Source: Pseudacidovorax intermedius (lineage in GTDB: Bacteria > Pseudomonadota > Gammaproteobacteria > Burkholderiales > Burkholderiaceae_C). From it: a stretch of DNA of 64,000 nt. A model generated the notes under the pieces. That model searched no databases and was not told where the DNA came from. It worked only from the letters and a program-made list of their open reading frames with translations. Shown here in pieces: positions 28,853 through 36,282 of this stretch. Both the position numbers and the translations under genes were made by a program. Positions within the stretch are counted from its first letter, which is position 1; every line of letters begins with the position of its first letter. The stretch lies in contig NZ_QQAV01000002.1 in assembly GCF_003350475.1 (NCBI RefSeq), forward strand, positions 434,001 through 498,000. The letters are read 5' to 3'.

Positions 28853-29770
28853 TCAGGCGGAGGGAACGGCGCCCTGCGCTTCGCGCTCGCGCGCGGTGGC
28901 GCGCACCAGTTCCCACACGCGCAACGCCAGCGGCGAAGGCTGGCGGTTGCGCCGGTGGACCAGCACGATGGCCCGTTCGACCTTGGGCGTCAGCGGCCGC
29001 ACCTGCAGGCCGTTCAGCCCGCCCGGCGGCAGGCCCAGGGCCGGCATCACGCTGATGCCCAGGCCGGCCACCACCATCTGGAAGACGGTGGTCGGGTGGC
29101 CGAGCTCCTGCGCCACCGGGCACTGCGCGCCGTGCCGCGCGAGCGCCTCGTCGATCAACCGCCGGCTGCCCGAGGCATGGTCCAGCAGCACCAGCGGCTC
29201 GCCGTCCAGTGCGGACCAGGGCACCGCCGGCTTTCGCGCCAGCCGGTGCCCCTGGGGCAGCACCAGCACGAAGGGGTCACGCATGATCGCCTCGGAGTGC
29301 AGGTCCTCGTCGGCCGAGGGCTCGATCACCACGCCGAAGTCGACCTCGCCGGCCCGCACGCTGGTGAGCACGTCCTGCTGGATGCGGTCGAGCAGCAGCA
29401 ACTGGATGTCCGGCTCCTCGCGCACGCAGGCCGCGATGCAGGCCGGCATCAGGTAGGCCGATAGCGTCGGGCTGCTGGCCACACGGACCTTGCCGCGGCG
29501 CAGTCGGCCCAGGTCGCGCACCTCGGCCAGGGACTGGTCCAGCTCGTCCAGCACGCGCGCCAGCTTGAACGCGAGCGCCCGGCCCGCTTCGGTCAGGGCG
29601 ACCTCGCGCGTCGTGCGGTCCAGCAGCTTCAGGCCCAGCTGCGACTCCAGCTCATGGATGGCGCGGCTGACGGCCGGCTGGGTCAGCCCCACTTCCTGCC
29701 CGGCGCGGCTGAAGTTGCGCAGCTGTGCGACGGCGAGGAAGACGCGGAGCTGGCGCAGGGACACATTCAT
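28853..29770 (-). CDS. LysR-family transcriptional regulator
   Basis: 305-residue regulator with an N-terminal winged helix (MNVSLRQLRVFLAVAQLRNFSRAGQEVGLTQPAVSRAIHELE, split here as residues 1-42) and a periplasmic-binding-protein-like effector domain (about 93-295, TLSAYLMPACIAAC onward). It is divergent from a bile-acid:sodium-symporter-type gene with 69 bp between starts, the usual arrangement for a LysR protein and its target. A 20-bp motif in this gap is repeated upstream of the Bug gene at 23120, so it may also control that unit. The co-inducer is unknown. Confidence 0.93.
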   Translation of the reverse strand: MNVSLRQLRVFLAVAQLRNFSRAGQEVGLTQPAVSRAIHELESQLGLKLLDRTTREVALTEAGRALAFKLARVLDELDQSLAEVRDLGRLRRGKVRVASSPTLSAYLMPACIAACVREEPDIQLLLLDRIQQDVLTSVRAGEVDFGVVIEPSADEDLHSEAIMRDPFVLVLPQGHRLARKPAVPWSALDGEPLVLLDHASGSRRLIDEALARHGAQCPVAQELGHPTTVFQMVVAGLGISVMPALGLPPGGLNGLQVRPLTPKVERAIVLVHRRNRQPSPLALRVWELVRATAREREAQGAVPSA

Positions 29771-29787
29771 GCGGCTGGATCATAAAA

Positions 29788-29817
29788 CCATCAGATAAAT
29801 CCATTTCCCTTTGATGG
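29788..29817. promoter_or_regulatory. Candidate LysR operator with inverted repeat
   Basis: CCATCA (29788-29793) and TGATGG (29812-29817) form an inverted repeat around AAATCCATTTCC (29797-29808). The part CATCA-N3-AAATCCATTTCC is identical in layout to 23120-23139. It lies between the divergent LysR and symporter starts, 18 bp from the LysR ATG. Confidence 0.55.
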
Positions 29818-29839
29818 CGGCGAGGCGTCCAATCGCGGC

Positions 29840-30853
29840 ATGAAATCGCTCGCCCGCTTCCTGCCCGACCGCTTCACGCTGATGCTGATCGGCACCGTGA
29901 CCCTGGCCAGCCTGCTGCCCGCGCAGGGGCGCGTCGCTGCCGGCATGGAGACCCTCACCACGGCCGCCATCGCGGCGCTGTTCTTCCTGCACGGCGCGCG
30001 CCTGTCACGCGAGGCCGTGCTGGCCGGTGTGGGCCACTGGCGGCTGCACCTGCTGGTGCTGGCCAGCACCTTCGTGCTGTTCCCGCTGCTGGGGCTGGCG
30101 CTCAAGCCGCTGCTGCAGCCGCTGGTGACGCCCACGCTCTACACCGGCGTGCTGTACCTGTGCGTGCTGCCTTCGACGGTGCAGTCGTCCATCGCACTCA
30201 CCGCGATGGCGCGCGGCAATGTGCCGGCGGCGGTCTGCAGTGCCTCGGCCTCGACGCTGCTCGGCGTGCTCCTGACGCCGGTGCTGGTCAACCTGCTGGT
30301 GGTGCCTGGCCACCATGCCGATGCCTCGCTGGATGCCATCGGGCGCATCCTGCTGCAGTTGATGGTGCCCTTCGTCGCGGGCCACCTGCTGCGCCCCTGG
30401 GTGGGCGGCTTCGTGCAGCGCAATGCCAAGATGCTGAAGTGGGTGGACCAGGGCTCGATCCTGCTGGTGGTCTACACGGCCTTCAGCGCCGCGGTGGTGA
30501 AGGGCCTGTGGCACCAGCTGCCGCTGTCGGCTCTGATCGCCGTGGCGGTGGTGAGCGCGCTGCTGCTCGCCCTGGCGCTGGGCGTGACCAACACCATTGC
30601 GAAGCGCCTGGGCTTCTCCATCGAGGACCGCATCGCCATCGTGTTCTGCGGCTCCAAGAAGAGCGTGGCCAGCGGCGTGCCCATGGCCAACGTGCTGTTT
30701 CCTGCCTCGGCGGTGGGGCCGATCGTGCTGCCGGTGATGCTCTACCACCAGATCCAGCTGATGGTGTGCGCGGTGCTGGCGCAGCGCTATGCACGGCGGG
30801 CCGAGCCAGCTTTGGCGGATGGCGCGGCGGCTGCGGCGCCGCGGACGGCCTGA
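29840..30853 (+). CDS. Bile acid:sodium symporter family protein (YfeH-like)
   Basis: 337-residue membrane protein with about ten helices. The layout matches the YfeH/PSE-type SBF branch: KSLARFLPDRFTLMLIGTV at the start, ATTAAIAALFFLHGARLSREAV, LCVLPSTVQSSIALTAMARGN (crossover motif with small residues) and FCGSKKSVASGVPMANVLF. Members take up organic anions with sodium. It is divergent from the LysR regulator, which is probably its controller. The stop is followed by 127 bp before a DUF924 gene. Confidence 0.9.
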   Translation: MKSLARFLPDRFTLMLIGTVTLASLLPAQGRVAAGMETLTTAAIAALFFLHGARLSREAVLAGVGHWRLHLLVLASTFVLFPLLGLALKPLLQPLVTPTLYTGVLYLCVLPSTVQSSIALTAMARGNVPAAVCSASASTLLGVLLTPVLVNLLVVPGHHADASLDAIGRILLQLMVPFVAGHLLRPWVGGFVQRNAKMLKWVDQGSILLVVYTAFSAAVVKGLWHQLPLSALIAVAVVSALLLALALGVTNTIAKRLGFSIEDRIAIVFCGSKKSVASGVPMANVLFPASAVGPIVLPVMLYHQIQLMVCAVLAQRYARRAEPALADGAAAAAPRTA

Positions 30854-30980
30854 GGGGTCGTTTCCTGTAGAGCCGTCGCTGCGAGTCGGGCCCTTTCGGG
30901 GGTTCGACGGCCTGGGCGGACCGTGGCTGGCATCATGCCGGCCATCTTTCCTGCCGCAGCCTGCATGGCCGCCACCGCCG

Positions 30981-31538
30981 ATGAAGTCGACCTCCGCCTC
31001 CGTGCCGCCCGAAGCCGCTGCCCTCGTGGATTTCTGGCGTGCCTCGCAGCCGAACTGGTTCCGCAAGAGCGATGCCTTCGATGCGGCGCTGTTCGACCGC
31101 TACCTTCAGCCGCACTTGGCGGCGGCGCGCGGTGAACGGGATGACTGGGCTGCAACGCCGACGGGCGCCCTGGCGCTGCTGATCCTGCTGGACCAGTTCC
31201 CGCGCAATGCCTTCCGTGGCACGGCCCACATGTATGCGACCGATCCGCGCGCGCGGGCCGTTGCCAGCCGGGCGCTGGATCAAGGACATGAGATGGGGGT
31301 GGAGCCGCCGCTGCGGCTCTTCTTCTGCCTGCCCTTCGCGCATTCGGAAGAACTGGCCGACCAGCAGCGCTCGGTCGATCTTTATCGTCGCCTTGCGCCG
31401 GAAGCCTTGCGCCATGGCGAAGAGCATCGCGACATCGTCCAGCGCTTCGGGCGCTTCCCGCACCGCAACGCGATCCTCCTGCGGCAGAGCACGCCGGAGG
31501 AGGAGGCCTTCCTGGCCGAGGGCGGCTTCGCGGGTTGA
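30981..31538 (+). CDS. DUF924 family protein
   Basis: 185-residue soluble protein matching DUF924: WFRKSDAFDAALFDRYLQPHLAAA, LALLILLDQFPRNAFRGTAHMYATD, FFCLPFAHSEELADQQRSV and FGRFPHRNAILLR are all typical. The family looks TPR-like and helical, and its function is not known. The ATG at 30981 is chosen because homologous sequence begins a few residues after it; the frame is open to 30789 but that part overlaps the symporter end and is low-complexity. Confidence 0.88.
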   Translation: MKSTSASVPPEAAALVDFWRASQPNWFRKSDAFDAALFDRYLQPHLAAARGERDDWAATPTGALALLILLDQFPRNAFRGTAHMYATDPRARAVASRALDQGHEMGVEPPLRLFFCLPFAHSEELADQQRSVDLYRRLAPEALRHGEEHRDIVQRFGRFPHRNAILLRQSTPEEEAFLAEGGFAG

Positions 31539-31580
31539 GCGGCCGCCGTCTCCGTTGAACAGCCGAAAAGGCTGAACACA

Positions 31581-31616
31581 GGCCCCGCAGCGCTGCGTCG
31601 AAGCGCGCTGCGGGCC
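31581..31616. terminator. Hairpin between convergent DUF924 and nitroreductase genes
   Basis: GGCC(C)CGCAGCG (31581-31592) pairs with CGCTGCGGGCC (31606-31616), about eleven pairs with one bulged C and a 13-base loop. Only two or three T follow on either side, so it may stop transcription weakly in both directions. A smaller hairpin AGCC-GAAAA-GGCT lies just before it. Confidence 0.5.
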
Positions 31617-31626
31617 TTGTGCGCGA

Positions 31627-32295
31627 TCAGCGCACTTCGGTGATGAACTGCTCGCGCGGGCGGCGCACCTTCTTCAGGTTCACGAGCCAGTCGCCGTCGG
31701 CCTGGCGGTAGCCCAGTGGCAGGATGGCGACGCTGCGCAGGCCGCGCGCACGCAGTTGCAGGATGTCGTCCAGCGCGGCCGGATCGAAGCCTTCCATCGG
31801 CGTGCTGTCGACCTGCTCGAAGGCGGCGGCGATGACGGCCGCGCCCAGACCGATGTAGGCCTGGCGGGCGGCGTGCTCGAAATTCTGTTCGGCGGGCCGG
31901 CCCGGGTAGGCGGCCAGCAGCTTCTGGCGATAAGCCTCCCAGCCTTCATTGCGGAAGCCGCGCTCTTCGTTCACCAGGTCGAACATGTGGTTGATGCGCT
32001 CGGCCGTGTAATGGTCCCAGGCGGCGAAGACCAGCAGGTGCGAGCCTTCGGTGACCTGGGCCTGGTTCCAGGCGATGGCCTGGATGCGCTGGCGCACTTC
32101 GGGGTTGGTCACCACGATCACTTCGAAGGGCTGCAGGCCGCTGGAGGTGGGCGCGAGGCGGATCGCTTCGAGGATGCGTTCGACCTTGTCGGCGGGCACG
32201 GACTGGGCCGGGTCCATCTTCTTGGTGGCGTAGCGCCACTGGAGCTTGTCCAGCAGGCCGGTGGCGTCTTGGTGGTGCTTCGTCAGGTCGTTCAT
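31627..32295 (-). CDS. Nitroreductase-family NAD(P)H oxidoreductase (NfsB-like)
   Basis: 222-residue FMN-dependent reductase. The opening LDKLQWRYATKKMDP, then IRLAPTSSGLQPFEVIVV, ARQAYIGLGAAVIAAAFEQVDSTPMEGFD and the late VAILPLGYRQADGDWL are typical of NfsB/YdgI-like enzymes that reduce nitro compounds, quinones or flavins using NAD(P)H. It is convergent with the DUF924 gene and followed upstream by a long non-coding stretch, from which its promoter must come. No partner gene is present. Confidence 0.92.
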   Translation of the reverse strand: MNDLTKHHQDATGLLDKLQWRYATKKMDPAQSVPADKVERILEAIRLAPTSSGLQPFEVIVVTNPEVRQRIQAIAWNQAQVTEGSHLLVFAAWDHYTAERINHMFDLVNEERGFRNEGWEAYRQKLLAAYPGRPAEQNFEHAARQAYIGLGAAVIAAAFEQVDSTPMEGFDPAALDDILQLRARGLRSVAILPLGYRQADGDWLVNLKKVRRPREQFITEVR

Positions 32296-32628
32296 CGGGC
32301 CTTCTCCCAGGCGTGGTTTCAGAGGGCGCTGATCATCGTGCGGGTGCGTGGATGTCAGCCTTGGGTCAGCTCAATATCCCGAGCGTGGCCGGTGGTCTGT
32401 GTGACGGCGAGCAGCGGTGCGGCGAATGGTGTAAGTGCGTCGGGGCTCGGCGGATCAGGCTCGGGGTGGCCGCGGACTTGGCGTGCTTGTGCCGGTTGGC
32501 TGAGGCGCTGCTGGGTGGGGTGTGGATCGACCGTTTGAGTTGGGCGGATTTGGTGGGATGCTTGGGGAGCCAGCCTGGTTGAGGGCAGGGCGGGCGCGCG
32601 AGGAACAGCCCGGCGTGGGCTCATGGCA

Positions 32629-32657
32629 GCGGAGTCGGCACTGCGTGCCGACTCCGC
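32629..32657. repeat. Perfect 12-bp hairpin
   Basis: GCGGAGTCGGCA, loop CTGCG, TGCCGACTCCGC. It directly borders the left arm of the large inverted repeat. A similar smaller hairpin, GTCGGCGC-GAA-GCGCCGAC, sits at the matching place beside the right arm (33390-33408). Confidence 0.85.
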
Positions 32658-32796
32658 TGCGATGCTCGCGAACCCGGCCCGCGGCAGAACTCGCTGCGCT
32701 GCCTGCGGCAGCTCCGCTCAAACAACTGCCGCGAGTCAGATCACGAAGCGGGCCTGTCCTTCGGCAGGCCCGCGGCCGGGTCCGCTGCGCTTCTCG
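32657..32796. repeat. Left arm of 140-bp inverted repeat
   Basis: This arm runs from CTGCGATGCTCGCG to CTGCGCTTCTCG and matches the reverse complement of 33245-33385 along its whole length, with about eight differences including one single-base gap by hand count. It contains small inner hairpins such as GGCCTG-TCCTTCGG-CAGGCC. Such well-kept copies in non-coding DNA point to a mobile or actively maintained repeat element. Confidence 0.88.
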
Positions 32797-32967
32797 CCGC
32801 CCCGCAAATCGCCCGCGCCGGGCCATTCCTCGCGCGCGGACACCGGGCGCTCGATCGGCCGGTATGAAGGCTGTGGGCTCTCGGTTGCGGTTCGAGGTCA
32901 TAGCCAGTCGGAGTGATGCCGTGCCACAACGATGCTGGAGCGTGCCTTGCTTTTTCAGGGCTGCGCA

Positions 32968-32994
32968 GGGCTTCGACAAGCTCAGCCCGAACGG
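32968..32994. repeat. REP-like motif
   Basis: The stretch beginning GGGCTTCGACAAGCTCAGCC and ending CGAACGG is a variant of the motif found twice at 41278-41346. Motifs of this form are widely scattered in intergenic DNA of Burkholderiales. Here it sits between the left inverted-repeat arm and the octamer array. Confidence 0.7.
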
Positions 32995-33030
32995 TTGGGG
33001 GCGGTGACACGGACGCGTCTTAGCCTCTTC

Positions 33031-33182
33031 GCCTCGCGCCCTCGCGCCCTCGCGCCCTCGCGCCCTCGCGCCCTCGCGTTTTCGCGTCACTGCGTCACTG
33101 CGTCACTGCGTCACTGCGTCACTGCGGAAGTGCGGAAGTGCGGAAGTGCGGAAGTGCGGAAGTGCGGAAGTGCGGAAGTGCG
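33031..33182. repeat. Array of 19 phase-locked 8-bp repeats in three families
   Basis: Without a single phase break the array reads GCCTCGCG x1, CCCTCGCG x5 (33039-33078), TTTTCGCG x1 (33079-33086), TCACTGCG x5 (33087-33126) and GAAGTGCG x7 (33127-33182). All units end in YGCG. Eight is not a multiple of three, so it is not a coding repeat. It may vary in length by replication slippage. Confidence 0.95.
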
Positions 33183-33198
33183 GCACCGGCGTTCAATT

Positions 33199-33453
33199 CC
33201 GGTCCGGGCGGGGGCGGGCACCGTGGCGTGCGCCTGTGAGGCGCCGAGAAGCGCAGTGCACCCGGCCGCAGGCCTGCCGAAGGACAGGCCTGCTTCGTGA
33301 TCTGACTCGCGGCGTTTGTTTGAGCGGAGCTGCCGTCAGGCAGCGCAGCGAGTTATGCCGCGGGCCGGGTGCGCGAGCATCGCAGGGAAGTCGGCGCGAA
33401 GCGCCGACCGCTTCACTGAAGCACGCCGCGGTGCCCGCCCCCGCCCGGACCGG
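33199..33453. repeat. 255-bp module with 32-bp terminal inverted repeats
   Basis: CCGGTCCGGGCGGGGGCGGG and the following 12 bases (33199-33230) are repeated in inverse orientation at 33422-33453 with one mismatch. The interior holds the right arm of the larger inverted repeat (33245-33385) and a perfect 8-bp hairpin. No transposase is present. The shape resembles a miniature inverted-repeat element, though no target-site duplication is evident by eye. Confidence 0.75.
33245..33385. repeat. Right arm of 140-bp inverted repeat
   Basis: Reverse-complement partner of 32657-32796, beginning CGAGAAGCGCAGTGCACCCG and ending GCATCGCAG. The two arms are about 450 bp apart, with the REP-like motif and octamer array between them. 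Confidence 0.88.
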
Positions 33454-33612
33454 CGCACCCGCTCCGCTCGAACCCGCGCACCCGCACCCGTACCCGCAAC
33501 GACAAGACCAAGCGCGCGAGCATTCGACGAGACACGGCGCCCCATCCTGCGAAATACCGGCGTCATCCATGCCGGCAAGGATCGACGGCCCAACGCATCG
33601 GGCCCGAGACCC

Positions 33613-35280
33613 TCAGTGCGGGTCTTCCGCCCCGACCAGCGACGACCGCAGCCGGCTCGGCGCCAGCGCCCCCGCGGAATCGAGAATCGGGTACGCGATC
33701 GAGCAGATGTGCGAGTTGATGCGCTTCAGGTCGCTGATCAGGTCGATGTGCAGCGAGCTCGTCTCCATGCTCGGCGCGGTGCGGTCCATCAGCCGCGTGA
33801 GGTGCGTGTTGGCGTACGCCCGCTCCAGGTCTCGGAAGCGCACCTTCTCCTCCAGCAGCTTCTGCGCGTCGCGCACATTGCCGTTGAGGAACACGCTCAT
33901 GCCCAGCCGCAGGTTGGCCACCAGCCGCTCGTGCATCTCCACGATCTCGGCCATGCCCGCCTCGGAGAAGTTGCGGTGGGGGCGGATCTTCTTGTCCTCG
34001 ATGTCGGAGATCACCCGCTCGATGATGTCGCCGATCTGCTCCATGTTGATGGTGAAGCTGATGATGTCCGTCCAGCGCCGGCTCTCCTCCTCGCCCAGCG
34101 CCTCACGCGAGATCTTGGTGAGGTAATACTTGATGTCCGAATAGAGCCGGTCGACCTGGTCGTCCATCTTGCGCAGCTCCTCGGCCAGTCGCAGGTCGTT
34201 GCTGCGGATGACCGTGAGCACGCCGATCAGCATGCTCTCCACCACGTCGGCCTGGTGCAGCGCTTCGCGCGCGGCATTCGAGATGGCCAAGGTGGGCGTC
34301 GACAGCGCGGAAGGATCGAGATGCCGCGGCCGCGTGCCGGTCGCGGGCGTACGCGGCACCGGCACCAGCTTCATCGACAGCTTGGCCACCGCCGTCGTCA
34401 GACCGATGAAGGCCACGCTCGCGATCACGTTGAAGGCGAGATGGAACATCACCACCAGCTGCGCCGGCGAATCCACGAGCGAGGTCGGCGCTTGCCGCAG
34501 CACCAGCCCCACGAAGGGCGCCGCGATCACCACGCCCAGCAGCTTGAACAGGAAGTTGCCCACGGTCACCTGCCGCACCGCGGGCGGCGACTTGGCCGTC
34601 GTCAGCACGGCCAGCAGCCCGCTGCCGAGGTTGGCACCGAGCACCAGGCCCAGCGCCACGTCCAACGGCACCACCGCGCCCGTGGCCATCGCCGCCACCA
34701 GCAGCACCACGGCCAGGCTGGAGTAGGCGACCACGGCCAGCGCAGCGCCGACGGTGATCTCCAGCATCAGGTCGCTGGTGATCGAGGCGATCACGGCGCG
34801 CATGGCCTCGCTCTCGAACAGCGGGCCGGTGGCCTGCACCACGAGTTGCAATGCCAGCAGCATCAGCCCCAGGCCAATCAGGATGCGGCCGAAGCGACCC
34901 GCCGGGCTGGCCGGGCGCGTGATCGACAGCACCACGCCCGTGAAGATGAAGAGCGGCGACAGCCAGGAAAGATCGGTGGAGAACAGCACCGACATCAGCG
35001 CCGTGCCGATGTCCGCCCCGCGCATCACCGCCAATGCCGAAGGCAGTGTGATCAGGCCCTGCCCGACGAAGGACGAGGTCATCAGCGACGTGGCCGTGCT
35101 CGACTGCACCAGCGCCGTCACCCCGATGCCCGCCAGTGCCGCCGAGAAACGGTTGCCCAGGCTGCGCTGCAACAACCTGCGCAGGTCGCCCCCGAACACG
35201 CGCAGCACCCCCGTGCGCACGAGATGGGTGCCCCACACGAGCAGGGCGACGGCGGCGAGCAGGTTCAGCAGATGCTTCAT
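33613..35280 (-). CDS. Na/Pi cotransporter family protein with PhoU-like domain
   Basis: 555-residue protein: two NptA/PNaS repeats with the signature QSSTATS (first at VTALVQSSTATSLMTSSFVG, second around VGAALAVVAYSSLAVVLLVAA), about nine membrane spans to residue 320, then a soluble PhoU-like helical region (about 345-530) containing the coil ELRKMDDQVDRLYSDIK. It probably moves phosphate with sodium and may respond to phosphate status through the PhoU part. ATG at 35280 is chosen since the first membrane segment follows directly; the frame upstream to 35415 would add a non-conserved tail. A metallophosphoesterase and ABC cluster lie upstream on the same strand. Confidence 0.92.
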   Translation of the reverse strand: MKHLLNLLAAVALLVWGTHLVRTGVLRVFGGDLRRLLQRSLGNRFSAALAGIGVTALVQSSTATSLMTSSFVGQGLITLPSALAVMRGADIGTALMSVLFSTDLSWLSPLFIFTGVVLSITRPASPAGRFGRILIGLGLMLLALQLVVQATGPLFESEAMRAVIASITSDLMLEITVGAALAVVAYSSLAVVLLVAAMATGAVVPLDVALGLVLGANLGSGLLAVLTTAKSPPAVRQVTVGNFLFKLLGVVIAAPFVGLVLRQAPTSLVDSPAQLVVMFHLAFNVIASVAFIGLTTAVAKLSMKLVPVPRTPATGTRPRHLDPSALSTPTLAISNAAREALHQADVVESMLIGVLTVIRSNDLRLAEELRKMDDQVDRLYSDIKYYLTKISREALGEEESRRWTDIISFTINMEQIGDIIERVISDIEDKKIRPHRNFSEAGMAEIVEMHERLVANLRLGMSVFLNGNVRDAQKLLEEKVRFRDLERAYANTHLTRLMDRTAPSMETSSLHIDLISDLKRINSHICSIAYPILDSAGALAPSRLRSSLVGAEDPH

Positions 35281-35316
35281 GGAGGGGGTGCGGCTCCTTC
35301 GTGAGGGGGATGAATG

Positions 35317-35347
35317 AAAAACGGGGCAACCATTCTGCATGCCCCGT
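35317..35347 (-). terminator. Terminator of the ABC/phosphoesterase operon
   Basis: Read leftward: ACGGGGCA, 11-base loop, TGCCCCGT then five T (complement of AAAAACGGGGCA at 35317-35328). It lies about 105 bp after the phosphoesterase stop and 37 bp before the Na/Pi cotransporter start, so the cotransporter needs its own promoter or readthrough. Confidence 0.88.
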
Positions 35348-35451
35348 GCCAGCGCCGCCGTAGGCTGAGGACCAGTTCTCCACCACGGCTGCCCGCAGGC
35401 GCGCTCCAGGGGCACGACCCACGCGGTACGCAGTCCGTCATGGATGTCCCA

Positions 35452-36282
35452 TCAGTCGATCAACGCGCCGTTGTCATGAAAGGGATACGGCCCCTCGAAA
35501 ACGCCGCTGGCCGCAAGGTGCGTCACCAGCCGCTGACCGTCCCAGGCATGCACGCGGAAGCCCGGCGGCTCCAGGGTCCAGGCCGAGGGCGCGTCCGGCG
35601 CCAGGTCCAGGCAGACCTGGTGCGCCGGCGCCGGTGCGGTGCTGGCCACAGTCCCGCCGAAGCGCACGTCGATGGCGCGGTGCAGGTGGCCGCAGATGAC
35701 GCGCTCCACGTTGGGGTGCTGCCGCACCAGCGCTTCCAGCTCGGCCGCGCCTTCGAGCAGGCCGATGTCGTCCATGTGGCCGATCAGCGTGCGAAAGGGC
35801 GGATGGTGCATGGCGATCACCACCGGCTGGCCGCGGCTCGCCTCCAGCTCGCGGGCCAGCCAATCGAGCCGGCGGCTGCACAGCGAGCCATGCGAGGCAC
35901 CCGGTGTGACGGTGTCGAGCGCGATCAGCCGCAGCGGCCCGACGGCCACGTTGAACTGCACGAACTCGCCATCGCCCAGGTAGGTGTGCATGGGAAAGCT
36001 GCGGCGCAGCTGCACCCGCTCGTCATGGTTGCCCGGCAGCAGGTAGAGGGGCGTGGCGCCCAGCGGCGCCAGCAGTTCGGCCAGGTGCGCGTACTCGGCC
36101 TCGCGGCCGAAGTCGCTCAAGTCGCCGGTGATCACGATGGCATCGGGCGCCTGGCGCAGCCGCAGCACACTGGCGACGGCCTCGCGCAGGTAGGGCGCGG
36201 TGTCGATGCGGCCATAGGCCAGGCGGCCGGGTTCGCGGATGTGCAGGTCGGTGAGCTGCACGAGGAAGGTGGGTCGGGTCAT
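35452..36282 (-). CDS. Calcineurin-like metallophosphoesterase (CpdA-like)
   Basis: 276-residue class III cyclic-nucleotide-phosphodiesterase-type protein. Binuclear-metal ligands are all visible: QLTDLHI (D-x-H), ITGDLSDFG, LLPGNHDER, AMHHPPF and ICGHLHRAI. No signal peptide, so cytosolic. It overlaps the ABC ATPase stop by one base (TGATG) and is the last gene of the transport operon, which suggests it hydrolyses the imported compound (a phosphodiester or phosphomonoester) and not cAMP. Substrate remains open. Confidence 0.88.
   Translation of the reverse strand: MTRPTFLVQLTDLHIREPGRLAYGRIDTAPYLREAVASVLRLRQAPDAIVITGDLSDFGREAEYAHLAELLAPLGATPLYLLPGNHDERVQLRRSFPMHTYLGDGEFVQFNVAVGPLRLIALDTVTPGASHGSLCSRRLDWLARELEASRGQPVVIAMHHPPFRTLIGHMDDIGLLEGAAELEALVRQHPNVERVICGHLHRAIDVRFGGTVASTAPAPAHQVCLDLAPDAPSAWTLEPPGFRVHAWDGQRLVTHLAASGVFEGPYPFHDNGALID

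Larger units (their letters stand above)
32296..33612. other. Long non-coding, repeat-rich stretch
   Basis: This 1.3-kb interval between the nitroreductase start and the end of the Na/Pi cotransporter has open frames on both strands, but they have repetitive Arg/Ala/Pro-rich products with no recognisable domain and none has a convincing ribosome site. The first about 330 bp show nothing distinctive. From 32629 it holds a hairpin, one arm of a large inverted repeat, a REP-like motif, a 152-bp array of octamers, and the second arm nested in a 32-bp-ended module. Confidence 0.85.

Noticed and set aside
33031-33182. A CRISPR array
   Set aside because: The repeats are only 8 bp, with no spacers between them and no cas genes in the window.
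32296-33612. Several open frames on both strands in the repeat-rich stretch
   Set aside because: They cross the octamer array and inverted-repeat arms, encode repetitive Arg/Ser/Ala peptides and lack ribosome sites or any family similarity.
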